64,000 nucleotides of DNA, taken from positions 62,001 through 126,000 of the forward strand of contig NZ_MSFI01000009.1 in the NCBI RefSeq assembly GCF_001975785.1, read 5' to 3'. The notes under the pieces are model-generated. The model did no database searches. It was not told the DNA's origin and saw only the letters and a program-made list of their open reading frames with translations. Source of the stretch: Domibacillus epiphyticus. GTDB lineage: Bacteria; Bacillota; Bacilli; Bacillales; Domibacillaceae. The translations under genes were made by a program, and so were the position numbers. Position 1 is the stretch's first letter; each line of letters opens with the position of its first letter. Below are positions 9,325 through 19,089 of this stretch, in pieces.

Positions 9325-10461
9325 ATGATTTATTTTGATAACAGTGCGACAACAATGCCGGATGAATCAGTCATGGAGACCTTTTTGAAAGCGGGGACCC
9401 GCTATTTTGCGAACCCATCATCCCTTCATACACCGGGAATGGAGGCAGAGCGTCTTATTGAAAAAGCACGGGCGCAAATTGCTGGATTAATCGGTGCAGC
9501 GCAGGATGAAATTATTTTTACATCCGGTGGAACGGAATCTAACAACCTGGCCATCAAAGGAACAGCTGCTTTTTACAAAGGCCGGGGCCGTCATATTATT
9601 ACGACATCGATTGAACATCCATCTGTCTATGAAGCATGCCGCGATTTAGAAAAGGAAGGATTCAGCATCACATTTGTGAATCCTGATAAAAATGGCGTTG
9701 TACAAAAAACAGATATTGAGAAGTCGTTGACAAAAGAGACCATACTTGTATCGGTTATGCATGTAAATAATGAAACGGGTGCTCTGCAGCCGATAAAAGA
9801 GATCAGCGAAATGCTGCTAAATCACCGAGCCGTTTTTCATGTGGATAACGTTCAAGGGTTTGGAAAAGTACCTCTTTCTTTGAACAACACGAGTATCGAT
9901 TTATTATCTGTATCCGGTCACAAATTGCACGGATTGAACGGGACTGGTTTTTTATATAAACGGACCGGTGTAAATGTTGCCCCCTTATTGTCAGGCGGCG
10001 GCCAGGAAAACGGCTTGCGGAGCGGGACAGAAAACGCAGCGGGAATCGCTTCGCTTGCCAGAGCGGTGCGGCTGCTCCAAAATGATAATCCTGATGAGTT
10101 GCGCTGCATTACTCAATTTATTCGTGAACAGCTTGAAAGCAGAAAGTGGGCAGTTATTCATACGCCGATTCAGGCAGCTCCGCATATACTTAATTTTTCT
10201 GCATTGGGATTAAAGGGTGAAGTGCTTGTTCACGCATTAGAGCAGGAAGGGATCGTTGTTTCTACAACAAGTGCGTGCTCGTCAAAGCAAAACAAACCGA
10301 GTCGAACTCTTGCAGCGATGAATGTGAGTAGTGAACAGGCTGCCAGCGCGATTCGCGTCAGTCTGTCACGGTATAATACAATAGAAGAAGCAAAACAATT
10401 TATTGACGCATTGGACCGCGTTATACCGGTTCTCGCGAAAAAAAGGAATGAACGTACATGA
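9325..10461 (+). CDS. nifZ: Cysteine desulfurase NifZ (NifS/IscS class)
   Basis: A PLP enzyme that takes sulfur from cysteine as a persulfide and passes it to ThiI for 4-thiouridine. The 378-residue protein shows FDNSATTMP, the SGGTESNN phosphate loop, SIEHPSVYE, MHVNNETGALQPI, the PLP lysine in SVSGHKLHG, and the active-site cysteine in TTSACSSKQNKPSR, a class II-like extended loop. GAGGGG precedes the ATG. Its stop overlaps the thiI start by four bases (ATGA), so the two are translationally coupled, and this pairing supports the tRNA-thiolation role over general Fe-S supply. Confidence 0.94.
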   Translation: MIYFDNSATTMPDESVMETFLKAGTRYFANPSSLHTPGMEAERLIEKARAQIAGLIGAAQDEIIFTSGGTESNNLAIKGTAAFYKGRGRHIITTSIEHPSVYEACRDLEKEGFSITFVNPDKNGVVQKTDIEKSLTKETILVSVMHVNNETGALQPIKEISEMLLNHRAVFHVDNVQGFGKVPLSLNNTSIDLLSVSGHKLHGLNGTGFLYKRTGVNVAPLLSGGGQENGLRSGTENAAGIASLARAVRLLQNDNPDELRCITQFIREQLESRKWAVIHTPIQAAPHILNFSALGLKGEVLVHALEQEGIVVSTTSACSSKQNKPSRTLAAMNVSSEQAASAIRVSLSRYNTIEEAKQFIDALDRVIPVLAKKRNERT

Positions 10462-11651
10462 ACTATGATCGCATTTTAATCCGTTATGGTGAAATGTCGA
10501 CGAAAGGCCGAAATCGGAGTAAATTTACAAATAAAATGAAATCAAATATAAAGCGTCTGCTCTCGGATGACCGTATACAAATCGAAGCACAGCGTGACCG
10601 CATGTTTATTTATTTAAATGGTGCATCCTTTGAGAAAGTAAAGGTGAATCTAGCTGATGTATCGGGTATTCAGTCGTTTAGTCCGGTCGTAAAAACGTCA
10701 CAGGAATTGAATGAAATAAAAGCAGCGGCGCTGGAACTGGTAAAAAGGTCAATGAGTGGGAAGACGACTTTTAAAGTGGAAACACGCCGTGCAGATAAAA
10801 CGTTTCCCTTGGATACACATGCGTTAAATCATGCCATTGGAGGTCATGTCTTGCGCGGTACTGAACAATTAACTGTTGATGTGCGTAATCCTGATATAAC
10901 ACTTGTTGTTGAAGTAAGGAAAGAGGCGGTTTATTTATCATGTGAAACGTATCCAGGAGCAGGCGGTTTGCCGGCTGGTGCTGCAGGGAAAGCAGTGCTG
11001 CTGTTATCTGGTGGTCTCGACAGCCCTGTTGCAGGCTACATGATGATGAAACGAGGCGTAGAAATCGAAGCAGTCCACTTTTTCAGCCCTCCATATACGA
11101 GTGAACGGGCAAAGCAAAAAGTTGTTGATTTAGCGGACACATTGACGAAGTTTGGCGGTAATATCCGGCTTCATATTGTTCCATTTACACACATTCAAGA
11201 AACCATCCATAAGCAGGTACCGGAAAACTACACGATGACGTCTACGCGCAGAATAATGATGCGTATTGCGGATCGTATTCGTCAACAGACTGGCTCACTT
11301 GCACTTGTGACGGGTGAGAGCTTGGGACAGGTTGCAAGCCAGACGATGGAAAGCATGGCGGCGATTAACGATGTGACGAATACACCTGTCCTGCGTCCAC
11401 TTATAGCTTCGGACAAGCTTGATATTATGGAGATTGCCCGAAAAATCGGTACGCACGATATTTCCATTTTACCGTTTGAAGATTGTTGTACGATTTTTAC
11501 ACCGGCAGCACCCAAAACACGGCCTAAAACAGAGAAAGTCCAGTTTTTTGAAAGTTTTCTGGACTTTGACCCACTGATTGATCAGGCAATCCACGATACG
11601 GAAATCATCATGCTGCCGAAAAAAGCAACAGAATTGGACGATCTATTGTAA
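10458..11651 (+). CDS. thiI: tRNA 4-thiouridine synthetase ThiI
   Basis: Adenylates U8 of tRNA and inserts sulfur to make s4U, the near-UV sensor base. The 397 residues comprise a ferredoxin-like N-terminus, a THUMP domain (about 60-165) and a PP-loop ATPase whose SGGLDSP signature sits at 184-190. EDCCTIFTPAAPKTRPK near residue 340 provides the conserved cysteine. There is no C-terminal rhodanese domain, as in the short Bacillus form, so persulfide must arrive directly from NifZ, its overlapping upstream partner. Confidence 0.96.
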   Translation: MNYDRILIRYGEMSTKGRNRSKFTNKMKSNIKRLLSDDRIQIEAQRDRMFIYLNGASFEKVKVNLADVSGIQSFSPVVKTSQELNEIKAAALELVKRSMSGKTTFKVETRRADKTFPLDTHALNHAIGGHVLRGTEQLTVDVRNPDITLVVEVRKEAVYLSCETYPGAGGLPAGAAGKAVLLLSGGLDSPVAGYMMMKRGVEIEAVHFFSPPYTSERAKQKVVDLADTLTKFGGNIRLHIVPFTHIQETIHKQVPENYTMTSTRRIMMRIADRIRQQTGSLALVTGESLGQVASQTMESMAAINDVTNTPVLRPLIASDKLDIMEIARKIGTHDISILPFEDCCTIFTPAAPKTRPKTEKVQFFESFLDFDPLIDQAIHDTEIIMLPKKATELDDLL

Positions 11652-11654
11652 GAA

Positions 11655-11685
11655 GACCGTGCCTAAAAAAAGGCACGGGTTTTTA
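11655..11685 (+). terminator. nifZ-thiI terminator
   Basis: CCGTGCC/GGCACGG stem with an A-rich loop, then GTTTTTA. Confidence 0.85.
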
Positions 11686-11726
11686 TTGCAATATATTTCG
11701 AGTTCAGAAATAAATGGGGTGTAAAA

Positions 11727-12632
11727 ATGGGGAATGAAATGAAATCAGGTATACTGTTTACAGCAAGTTCATTTATCATATGGGGGCTTATTCCGATTTA
11801 CTGGAAACTGATCAGCAGTGTGTCATCGTATGAAATACTGGCGAATCGGATTATCTGGTCCTTCGTTTTTATGATCATCCTGCTTCTGCTAATGAAAAAG
11901 CTGGCACCGCTTCGGGATGTACTGATAGAAGTTAAAACACATCCGAAAAAGTCAATCGCTCTATCCATTGCTTCGTTATTAATTAGTATCAACTGGTTCG
12001 TTTTTATTTGGGCGGTTAATCATGATCATATTATTGAAACGAGTATGGGGTATTACATTAATCCGCTTATGAGTGTGCTTCTGGGCATCGTCGTGTTAAA
12101 AGAAGCGCTCTCCAAAACACAGCTTCTATCTTTTCTGCTCGCCGCGACAGGTGTCCTCATAATGACATTTTCGTATGGTTCATTTCCATGGGTTTCATTA
12201 TCGCTTGCGGTATCCTTTGCATTTTATGGACTGGCGAAAAAAATGATAAAAATGGATGCAGCAGTAGGTTTGACGATTGAAACTGCGGTTGTCATGCCCT
12301 TTGCGATTCTTTTTCTAATCTATGTATCTATGAAAGGCAGCATCAGTTTGTTTTCAGGTGATGTAAAAACGGATCTGCTACTAATGGGCGGCGGCATCCT
12401 GACGGCGATACCATTATTGTTATTTGGGCACGGGGCTCAAAAAATACCGCTTTATATGATTGGATTTTTACAATATATTGCTCCGACAATGACACTTCTT
12501 CTTGGTGTCCTCGTCTATCATGAACCATTTACATCCTCGCAGATATTGTCGTTCATGTTCATTTGGAGCGCACTAGCCGTCTTTACATTTGGACAGATAA
12601 GAGGTCCGCAAAAGAAAAAAGCGGTCATTTAA
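11727..12632 (+). CDS. rarD: RarD-type EamA family permease
   Basis: A 301-residue integral membrane protein of the drug/metabolite transporter superfamily with about ten transmembrane helices in two EamA repeats. The N-terminal GILFTASSFIIWGLIPIYWK, the NWFVFIWAVNHDHIIETSMG segment and the GYYINPLMSVLLG motif are typical of the RarD subfamily. The substrate is unknown (RarD is named from chloramphenicol sensitivity). GGGGTG precedes the ATG. It sits alone between two terminated units, thiI and tpx, and is not part of the B. subtilis order here, so it may be an insertion. Confidence 0.88.
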   Translation: MGNEMKSGILFTASSFIIWGLIPIYWKLISSVSSYEILANRIIWSFVFMIILLLLMKKLAPLRDVLIEVKTHPKKSIALSIASLLISINWFVFIWAVNHDHIIETSMGYYINPLMSVLLGIVVLKEALSKTQLLSFLLAATGVLIMTFSYGSFPWVSLSLAVSFAFYGLAKKMIKMDAAVGLTIETAVVMPFAILFLIYVSMKGSISLFSGDVKTDLLLMGGGILTAIPLLLFGHGAQKIPLYMIGFLQYIAPTMTLLLGVLVYHEPFTSSQILSFMFIWSALAVFTFGQIRGPQKKKAVI

Positions 12633-12642
12633 CTCTTTTTCA

Positions 12643-12672
12643 TTGCAATCATGGCAATTTTTTCAGTATGAT
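12643..12672 (+). promoter_or_regulatory. Candidate tpx promoter
   Basis: TTGCAA, 18 bases, TATGAT. A second TATAAT at 12678-12683 has no good -35 partner. Confidence 0.5.
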
Positions 12673-12706
12673 ATAGGTATAATGCTGAATTTGGAGGGAA
12701 TTATAT

Positions 12707-13207
12707 ATGGCAAACGTAACATTTAAAGGAAATCCAATCACATTGATTGGCAACGAAGTAAAAGCAGGTGATAAAGCACCAGATTTTACTGTGCTTGCAA
12801 ACGATCTTTCTGCGGTGACTCTTGCAGATTCAGCTGGTAAAGTCCGCTTAATCAGCGTTGTTCCTTCAATTGATACTGGTGTATGTGATGCTCAGACACG
12901 TCGCTTTAACGAAGAAGCAGCGAATGTAGACAATGTTGAAGTGTTGACGATTTCAGCTGACCTTCCATTTGCTCAAAAACGCTGGTGTGCTGCTGCGGGT
13001 CTTGAGAATGTGAAAACATTGTCTGATCATCGTGACTTTTCTTTTGCTGAAGCATATGGCGTCGGCATGAAAGAACTTCGTCTACTAGCACGCTCTGTAT
13101 TCGTGGTTGATTCTAACGATACGGTTACATATGTGGAATACGTTGGGGAAGGAACAGACCATCCGAACTACGAAGCAGCTATCGAAGCAGCGAAAGCAGC
13201 AAACTAA
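12707..13207 (+). CDS. tpx: Thiol peroxidase Tpx
   Basis: Atypical two-cysteine peroxiredoxin that reduces hydroperoxides at the expense of thioredoxin. The 166-residue protein has peroxidatic Cys60 in [16 protein letters not shown] and resolving Cys94 in KRWCAAAG, with the usual 33-residue spacing of Tpx. [20 protein letters not shown] is the family N-terminus. GGAGGG precedes the ATG. It is monocistronic, with its own terminator, next to ytxK as in B. subtilis. Confidence 0.97.
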   Translation: MANVTFKGNPITLIGNEVKAGDKAPDFTVLANDLSAVTLADSAGKVRLISVVPSIDTGVCDAQTRRFNEEAANVDNVEVLTISADLPFAQKRWCAAAGLENVKTLSDHRDFSFAEAYGVGMKELRLLARSVFVVDSNDTVTYVEYVGEGTDHPNYEAAIEAAKAAN

Positions 13208-13225
13208 TTCAGTACGGCCTAGTCT

Positions 13226-13266
13226 CAGCCGGCTTTGACATTCTTGTCGGAGCCGGCTGTTTTTTG
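13226..13266 (+). terminator. tpx terminator
   Basis: Nine-base-pair perfect outer stem CAGCCGGCT/AGCCGGCTG with a further TGACA/TGTCG inner pairing, then six T's. Confidence 0.92.
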
Positions 13267-13291
13267 CGAAGTGAAAGAGAGGATTTTTATT

Positions 13292-14284
13292 ATGAATCAA
13301 CAAGTAACAGTTGAACAGCTTTTTTCTACGTTTGATGAATCAGCTATTATACTCGGTCGAGCATTGTCGGTCACCTATCTCGAAGCACTCGGTGAAACAG
13401 CGGAAAATTTGTTTCATGGATATGTTCTTCAGGAAGAACTTACAGAAATAGATAAAAAACGGGTTCAAAAATTGTATGACAATGCCCGTTTGGAACGTTA
13501 TTCAAAAGAATCAATCCGCAAATCGTATCAGCTTGCGATTTTAAAAGGCATGAAAGAACATGTACAGCCAAATCATCAGATGACGCCGGATTCCATTGGG
13601 GTATTCATTGCGTATTTAATGAGAAAAAGCAATGGCAGTAAAAAGCCGTTTATATTACTTGATCCGGCAATTGGAACTGGCAACCTTGTCACGACCGTGT
13701 TAAATGAATTTGACGGTATGGTTGAAGCACACGGTGTAGATCTTGATGAAGTGCTTTTAAAACTGGCCTATGCAGGTGCAAACCTTTTGCGTCACCCGAT
13801 AACATTATATAACCAGGATGCTCTTGAACCACTCTTGATCGATCCGGTTGACGTTGTTGTCTGTGATTTGCCAGTCGGCTATTATCCAAATGATGTTCGG
13901 GCAGCAGACTACCGGCTGAACGCGGACAGCGGTCACTCCTATGCGCATCATCTATTCATCGAGCAAAGTTTGCGCCATACAAGACCGGGGGGACAGTTGT
14001 TTTTTATCATACCAAACGGCCTATTTGAATCACCGGAATCAAAAAAATTACAAGCCTTTTTAACAGAAGAAGTCTATATTGAAGGAGTTATTCAACTGCC
14101 GGAATCATTGTTTAAAAATAAGCAGGCAGCGAAAAGCATTTTAATGATGCGTAAAAAAGCACCTGGTTTGAAAAAGCCAAAGGAAGTGCTTCTTGCGTCA
14201 ATGCCTTCTCTGACAGATAAAAAAGCAACGGCTAGCATTGTGCAAAAAATTGACCGCTGGTTCAGCGATCATCAGAAAGGGTGA
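13292..14284 (+). CDS. ytxK: Class I SAM-dependent methyltransferase YtxK
   Basis: A 330-residue protein with an N6-adenine-methyltransferase-like fold. The SAM motif I is LLDPAIGTGNLV near residue 125 and motif IV is VVCDLPVGYYPND, in place of the (N/D)PPY of active DNA methylases, with FIEQSLRHTRPGGQLFFIIP downstream. The N-terminal 100 residues are an all-alpha region special to the YtxK family. The target is unknown. The ATG at 13292 follows GAGAGG; an upstream frame extension would start inside the tpx terminator. In B. subtilis ytxK is followed by ackA; here an EcsC-family gene overlaps its ribosome site instead. Confidence 0.9.
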   Translation: MNQQVTVEQLFSTFDESAIILGRALSVTYLEALGETAENLFHGYVLQEELTEIDKKRVQKLYDNARLERYSKESIRKSYQLAILKGMKEHVQPNHQMTPDSIGVFIAYLMRKSNGSKKPFILLDPAIGTGNLVTTVLNEFDGMVEAHGVDLDEVLLKLAYAGANLLRHPITLYNQDALEPLLIDPVDVVVCDLPVGYYPNDVRAADYRLNADSGHSYAHHLFIEQSLRHTRPGGQLFFIIPNGLFESPESKKLQAFLTEEVYIEGVIQLPESLFKNKQAAKSILMMRKKAPGLKKPKEVLLASMPSLTDKKATASIVQKIDRWFSDHQKG

Positions 14285-14289
14285 CGTTT

Positions 14290-15132
14290 ATGTGGACAGA
14301 ACGGGACCATGCATGCTGGGACCGTCTCATGGATTGGGAACAGCAGCTCGTTTCGTATGAAGGAAATGATCTTGAGTATCAGGCGGCGAATGTGCTGGAG
14401 CGTCTCATACAGGAAATTCCCGAAGAGGTGCGGGATCGGACCTTTGCTTGGGTTGATCAGACCTTGTTTAATGTACACTCTCTTTTACAAGGTTCTCAGC
14501 AAAAGGAAGCCCGAGAACGTATTCTTGCATCAGCCCGCATTATCCGTGAGGATATTGAACATATACAGGACTTACGAAAATTGACGATCGATCAGCTTCG
14601 CTACATAAGCCGTCAGCAAATGACGCGTAATCGATTTTATTCAGCCGTGCAGGGTGCGATAACGGGAACCGGTGCGGCATTGCCCGTTGCGGCTGATTTT
14701 TTAGGGATGACTGCTGTTAATTTAAGGGCCGTGCAATTAACGGCTTTATCGTATGGATATGATGTTGAAATCCCGTTTGAAATGACTGCTTCATTAAATG
14801 TTTTTCATGCGGCCATGCTCCCGGATCGGTTAAAAGCTGAAGGATGGGCACAGGTTATTTCCGATATAGAAGACGGAAAAGAGCCTTTTTACTTTTATGA
14901 AGGTAAAGAACGGATGGCCAATGAAACATGGCTGGAAGAGCAGATCCGTCAAAGTATGAAAATTGCTGCGGTGATGGCCCTGCGAAATAAAAAGGTATTC
15001 AACATTTCGCTTTTATCTGTTGCAATCGGAGCGGGCGTCAATTATCGGCTGACGAAGAAAGTGACGGAATTTGCGGAAAGTTACTACCAATACCGTTATT
15101 TAAATGAAAAAAAAGAAAGAACCGGAAAGTGA
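14290..15132 (+). CDS. EcsC family protein
   Basis: A 280-residue protein of the EcsC family, whose biochemical function is unknown. ITGTGAALPVAADFLGMTAVNLRAVQ (quoted in two parts: ITGTGAALPVAADF, then LGMTAVNLRAVQL) is the family's central Gly/Ala helix, and LRNKKVFNISLLSVAIGAG lies in a C-terminal hydrophobic segment. The ATG at 14290 is chosen: AAAGGGTG ends eight bases before it and overlaps the ytxK stop, so translation is probably coupled. A GTG at 14281 would lie within that ribosome site. Unlike B. subtilis EcsC, it is not beside EcsAB transporter genes. Confidence 0.85.
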   Translation: MWTERDHACWDRLMDWEQQLVSYEGNDLEYQAANVLERLIQEIPEEVRDRTFAWVDQTLFNVHSLLQGSQQKEARERILASARIIREDIEHIQDLRKLTIDQLRYISRQQMTRNRFYSAVQGAITGTGAALPVAADFLGMTAVNLRAVQLTALSYGYDVEIPFEMTASLNVFHAAMLPDRLKAEGWAQVISDIEDGKEPFYFYEGKERMANETWLEEQIRQSMKIAAVMALRNKKVFNISLLSVAIGAGVNYRLTKKVTEFAESYYQYRYLNEKKERTGK

Positions 15133-15147
15133 TGATCCCGGTTCTTT
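15107..15147 (-). terminator. Terminator of the 15155-15475 gene, overlapping the EcsC-family 3' end
   Basis: AAAGAACCGG/CCGGTTCTTT stem. On the minus strand it is followed by CTTTCTTTTTTTT-like T richness, so it mainly serves the leftward gene. It overlaps the last codons and stop of the rightward gene. Confidence 0.7.
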
Positions 15148-15154
15148 CGTCTGT

Positions 15155-15475
15155 TTAAGAATGTCTTTTTTCAATCGGATCTGAGGGATGTACATCCGGT
15201 ACGGTACGAAACCAGAGCCATAAATCATTAATAATAGAAGCGAGTTCGCTTATTTCTGTATTAAGACGGCATGAAACGATGAAGTTCTCTTCATTATTTA
15301 ATGCGGCTTGCTTTTCGTTGATACACTTTTCCAATTGTTGAATACGATCAGGGATTATGCCGCGGACTGCTTCCCATTTATGCATAATCTGCTGCTGTTT
15401 TTCAAGAGGATATTCTGTCCATTCGCGAGTCAAAACAGGAATCGAAATACCGAGCCGATCATCGTGCTGAAACAT
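15155..15475 (-). CDS. Unrecognised small conserved-looking protein
   Basis: I do not recognise this 106-residue protein with confidence. It begins MFQHDDRLGISIPVLTREW, is mainly helical and charged, has a coiled-coil-prone middle (DRIQQLEKCINEKQAALNNEE) and ends with SELASIINDLWLWFRTVPDV. There is no signal peptide or membrane segment. The ATG at 15475 has AGGTG five bases upstream; a GTG three codons earlier is possible. It has its own terminator and lies divergent from argG, so the 120-base gap between them should hold both promoters. No function is proposed. Confidence 0.75.
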   Translation of the reverse strand: MFQHDDRLGISIPVLTREWTEYPLEKQQQIMHKWEAVRGIIPDRIQQLEKCINEKQAALNNEENFIVSCRLNTEISELASIINDLWLWFRTVPDVHPSDPIEKRHS

Positions 15476-15598
15476 GGGTATCACCTACTAAAATATTTTT
15501 TTCTATATTAATAGAACTCAGTGAAAATGGCAAAATAGGCGTTTATACAGGATTTCTACATAAATACACAAAAAACTGTATTTTTTTATGAAAAGCAC

Positions 15599-15627
15599 TT
15601 GAAAGGCAAGGGATAACGTGATATTCT
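15599..15627 (+). promoter_or_regulatory. argGH promoter
   Basis: TTGAAA, 17 bases, TATTCT, with a start near 15634, just ahead of two ARG boxes. Confidence 0.65.
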
Positions 15628-15639
15628 TTATACATGTTA

Positions 15640-15676
15640 ACAGAATAAAAATAAAGATTAATGAATATTTATACTA
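15640..15676 (+). promoter_or_regulatory. Tandem ARG boxes (AhrC/ArgR operator)
   Basis: Two AT-rich elements, ACAGAATAAAAATAAAGA (15640-15657) and ATGAATATTTATACTA (15661-15676), match the TNAATWWWWATTNA-like arginine box. They are a few bases apart, the typical tandem arrangement for a hexameric arginine repressor, and lie at and just after the predicted start site, which fits arginine repression of argGH. Confidence 0.72.
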
Positions 15677-15705
15677 GTGAACGTAATATAGAGGAGGCAA
15701 TATAG

Positions 15706-16908
15706 ATGGGTAAGAAAGTAGTTCTCGCTTATTCAGGTGGTTTAGATACATCCGTCGCGATTCCGTGGCTAAAAGAAAAAGGATATGACGTTGTGGCGGT
15801 TTGCCTTGATGTTGGCGAAGGAAAAGACCTTGAATTTATTAAAAATAAAGCGCTGCAAGTCGGCGCCGTTTCAAGCTATATGATCGATGCAAAAAAAGAG
15901 TTCGCAGAAGACTTTGCTTTAATTGCTTTACAGGGACATACATGGTACGAAAACAAATATCCTGTTGTATCTGCACTGTCGCGTCCATTAATTTCTAAAA
16001 AATTAGTTGAAATTGCGGAACAAGAAAATGCTTCAGCAGTTGCACACGGATGCACTGGAAAAGGAAACGACCAGGTGCGTTTCGAAGTTGCCATCCGCGC
16101 TTTAAACCCAGACCTGGAAGTACTTGCGCCTGTCCGTGACTGGGCATGGTCACGTGAAGAAGAAATTGAATACGCGAAACAACATAACGTTCCGGTGCCG
16201 ATCGGGAAAGAAAGTCCATTTTCGATTGACCAAAACTTATGGGGACGCGCAAACGAGTGTGGTGCACTAGAAGATCCGTGGGCTGCGCCGCCGCTTGATG
16301 CGTATGATTTAACAGCGCATTTGGAAGATACGCCGGACACGCCGGAAATCATTGAAATTGATTTTGTAGAAGGCGTTCCAACAGCAGTTAACGGACAGGA
16401 AATGGAACTGGCTGAATTGATCCTTCACTTAAATGAAGTGGCGGGCAAACATGGTGTTGGCCGTATCGACCATATCGAAAACCGCCTCGTCGGCATTAAG
16501 TCTCGTGAAGTATACGAAACGCCTGGTGCCACAACATTGATCACAGCTCATAAAGAATTGGAAGACCTTACTCTTGTAAAAGAATTGGCTCATTTCAAGC
16601 CGGTTATTGAAAAACGTTTGACAGAAATTATTTATGATGGATTATGGTTTAACCCGGTTCGTGAAGCACTTGTTGCGTTCTTAAAAGAAACACAAAAATA
16701 CGTAACGGGCACAGTCCGCGTAAAGCTGTTTAAAGGTCATGCCATTGTTGAAGGCAGAAAATCACCTTACTCATTGTACGATGAGAAACTGGCAACGTAT
16801 TCGAAAGATGATGAATTCGACCACGCTTCAGCAATTGGCTTTATTAACCTGTACGGGCTACCGACAGTCGTCAGCTCCCGTGTTCATAAAGAGAAAGGGT
16901 TAAAATAA
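15706..16908 (+). CDS. argG: Argininosuccinate synthase
   Basis: Condenses citrulline and aspartate with ATP cleavage to form argininosuccinate. The 400-residue sequence carries the N-type PP-loop [17 protein letters not shown], the [14 protein letters not shown] and [12 protein letters not shown] motifs and [12 protein letters not shown], all diagnostic. AGAGGAGG precedes the ATG. It forms an operon with argH two bases downstream. Arginine control is expected from the ARG boxes. Confidence 0.98.
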   Translation: MGKKVVLAYSGGLDTSVAIPWLKEKGYDVVAVCLDVGEGKDLEFIKNKALQVGAVSSYMIDAKKEFAEDFALIALQGHTWYENKYPVVSALSRPLISKKLVEIAEQENASAVAHGCTGKGNDQVRFEVAIRALNPDLEVLAPVRDWAWSREEEIEYAKQHNVPVPIGKESPFSIDQNLWGRANECGALEDPWAAPPLDAYDLTAHLEDTPDTPEIIEIDFVEGVPTAVNGQEMELAELILHLNEVAGKHGVGRIDHIENRLVGIKSREVYETPGATTLITAHKELEDLTLVKELAHFKPVIEKRLTEIIYDGLWFNPVREALVAFLKETQKYVTGTVRVKLFKGHAIVEGRKSPYSLYDEKLATYSKDDEFDHASAIGFINLYGLPTVVSSRVHKEKGLK

Positions 16909-16910
16909 TC

Positions 16911-18287
16911 ATGACGAAAAAATTGTGGGGCGGACGGTTCCAAAAATCAGCGGAAGAATGGGTAGACGAATTCGGTGCGTCCATCTCATTCGACCAGGAG
17001 CTCGTTTTTGAAGATATCGAAGGCAGCATCGCCCACGTTACGATGCTCGGTGAAACAGGCATTTTAACAAAAGAAGAAATGGATCAGATCAAGTCAGGCC
17101 TGGAAGTTTTAAAGAAGAAAGCGGAAGCAGGCGAAATCGAGTATGCGACTTCACTTGAAGACATCCATTTGAATTTAGAAAAAGCGTTAATTGATTCGAT
17201 CGGTCCGGTTGGAGGAAAACTTCATACCGGACGGAGCCGGAATGATCAGGTTGCGACAGATATGCATTTGTACTTGAAGAAGCAAGTCAAAGAGATTATC
17301 GGTCTAATCAGCCAGTTTCAATCGGTTTTAGTGGAGAAAGCCGATCAACATAAAGAAACGATTGCGCCTGGTTATACCCATTTGCAACGTGCACAGCCCA
17401 TCTCGTTCGGTCATCATTTAATGACGTATTTCTGGATGCTGCAGCGTGATAAAGAACGGTATCAGGAAGCGTTAAAACGCATCGATGTGTCCCCGCTCGG
17501 GGCAGGGGCACTTGCTGGCACAACGTTCCCGATTGACCGTAAACGTTCAGCAGAACTGCTTGGTTTCTCTGCTGTGTATCAAAACAGCATGGATGCCGTG
17601 AGCGACCGCGATTTTATTTTAGAATTTTTAAGTGCTTCATCGATTCTTATGATGCACATGTCCCGCTTTGCGGAAGAGATCATTCTCTGGTCGAGCCAGG
17701 AGTTTCGCTTCGTCGAGATGGACGATACGTTCTCAACAGGCTCAAGCATTATGCCGCAAAAGAAAAACCCGGACATGGCGGAACTCATCCGTGGCAAAAC
17801 GGGGCGAGTATATGGCAACCTGTTCAGTCTGCTGACAATTTTAAAAGGCATTCCACTTGCGTATAATAAGGATATGCAAGAAGATAAAGAGGGCATGTTT
17901 GATACGGTCCATACGGTTCTTGGTTCTCTGAAAATATTCTCCGGCATGGTTGATACAATGACGGTAAATGAAGCCCGCATGAAAGACGCTGTGCAAAATG
18001 ATTTTTCTAATGCAACAGAGCTTGCGGATTACCTGGCCGCCAAGGGTATTCCATTCCGCGAAGCACATGAAATCACTGGCAAACTCGTATTTACATGTAT
18101 TCAAAAAGGGTGTTTCCTGCTTGATCTTTCATTAGAGGAGCTAAAAGAAGCATCAAGTGTCATTGAAGAAGATATTTATGGTGTCCTTTCTCCGTATGAA
18201 GCGGTCAAGAGAAGGAAGTCTCTTGGCGGTACGGGTTTTGATCAGGTTGAAAACCAGATCAACGCGGCGAAAGAACTGCTCAAATAA
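16911..18287 (+). CDS. argH: Argininosuccinate lyase
   Basis: Splits argininosuccinate into arginine and fumarate, the last step of arginine synthesis. The 458-residue protein begins [14 protein letters not shown] and has [13 protein letters not shown] (107-118), [11 protein letters not shown] (153-163) with the catalytic acid/base region, and the fumarase-superfamily signature [11 protein letters not shown] (277-287) containing the catalytic serine. Its ribosome site AAAGGG lies in the last codons of argG. Transcription ends at the hairpin right after its stop. Confidence 0.98.
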   Translation: MTKKLWGGRFQKSAEEWVDEFGASISFDQELVFEDIEGSIAHVTMLGETGILTKEEMDQIKSGLEVLKKKAEAGEIEYATSLEDIHLNLEKALIDSIGPVGGKLHTGRSRNDQVATDMHLYLKKQVKEIIGLISQFQSVLVEKADQHKETIAPGYTHLQRAQPISFGHHLMTYFWMLQRDKERYQEALKRIDVSPLGAGALAGTTFPIDRKRSAELLGFSAVYQNSMDAVSDRDFILEFLSASSILMMHMSRFAEEIILWSSQEFRFVEMDDTFSTGSSIMPQKKNPDMAELIRGKTGRVYGNLFSLLTILKGIPLAYNKDMQEDKEGMFDTVHTVLGSLKIFSGMVDTMTVNEARMKDAVQNDFSNATELADYLAAKGIPFREAHEITGKLVFTCIQKGCFLLDLSLEELKEASSVIEEDIYGVLSPYEAVKRRKSLGGTGFDQVENQINAAKELLK

Positions 18288-18290
18288 AAC

Positions 18291-18320
18291 AAAAATCCGC
18301 CAATGGAGTGGCGGATTTTT
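18291..18320 (+). terminator. argGH terminator
   Basis: AAAAATCCGCCA/TGGCGGATTTTT with a six-base loop; the 3' arm supplies the T run. Confidence 0.9.
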
Positions 18321-18437
18321 ATATGTGAAATTTCAAATGTTAATATCTTTTACTTCTATTTAGAAACAAAGGCTAAACCTCTTGAAGTACCCAGTCGAAT
18401 GCTGTTATGGCTTGCATTTTGGGGAAGCGATGGTAAT

Positions 18438-18884
18438 TTAGATTGCTTCGTCTGTACGGACGATTAATACGTCACAATTTGCCGCGCGTGTAATGTGTTC
18501 AGAAACACTCCCGATCAAGAACCGTTCCATTGCGTTAAGACCTGTTGCCCCACAGATGATGAGATCAGCTTTTACTTGATTGGCCACATTTTTTGGAATG
18601 ACAACTTTAGGAGAACCATACTCTACAAATGTATTTACATTCTTCACTCCGGCCGTTGCTGCTTCTTTTTTATAATCGTCAAGCAGATCGTTGCCGTATT
18701 TTCTTGCTCGTTCCGCAATAGAGCGGTCGTAAGCTTCAATAGCAGCGAATGAACGTGTGTCAATGACGTGAATAAGGTTCAAGGCAGCGTCGTTCCGTTT
18801 TGCAATTTGAACGGCCTTTTTAAACGCCCATTCCGCTTCTTTTGAACCGTCAACAGCCACTAATACGTTTGTATACTTTAACAT
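18438..18884 (-). CDS. Universal stress protein (UspA family)
   Basis: A 148-residue single-domain Usp protein, likely a cytoplasmic dimer. VLVAVDGSKEAEWAFKKA is the N-terminal nucleotide-loop strand, and GATGLNAMERFLIGSVSEHI contains the G-x2-G-x9-G-S ATP-binding signature, placing it in the ATP-binding class. GGGGGG lies nine bases before the ATG. It is monocistronic, between argH (convergent) and ytkL (divergent). The 118 bases 3' of it and the 205 bases 5' of it show no further gene. Confidence 0.93.
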   Translation of the reverse strand: MLKYTNVLVAVDGSKEAEWAFKKAVQIAKRNDAALNLIHVIDTRSFAAIEAYDRSIAERARKYGNDLLDDYKKEAATAGVKNVNTFVEYGSPKVVIPKNVANQVKADLIICGATGLNAMERFLIGSVSEHITRAANCDVLIVRTDEAI

Positions 18885-19089
18885 AAGTTATTTCCCCCCT
18901 TCTCTTTTTATTGTACAAACAACCACAAAAAATAGAAAGTGATAAGTGTGAAAATTCCCTCAATTTATTAATAAATCGATTAATGGCGTTTATTTTTAAC
19001 TGAAAAAATAAAGGAATTCTTCCGTTTTGATCTAATGATACAAGGGAAAGGAAATAAGAATGAATTATAAACAGAGAGGAGAATGAAAA

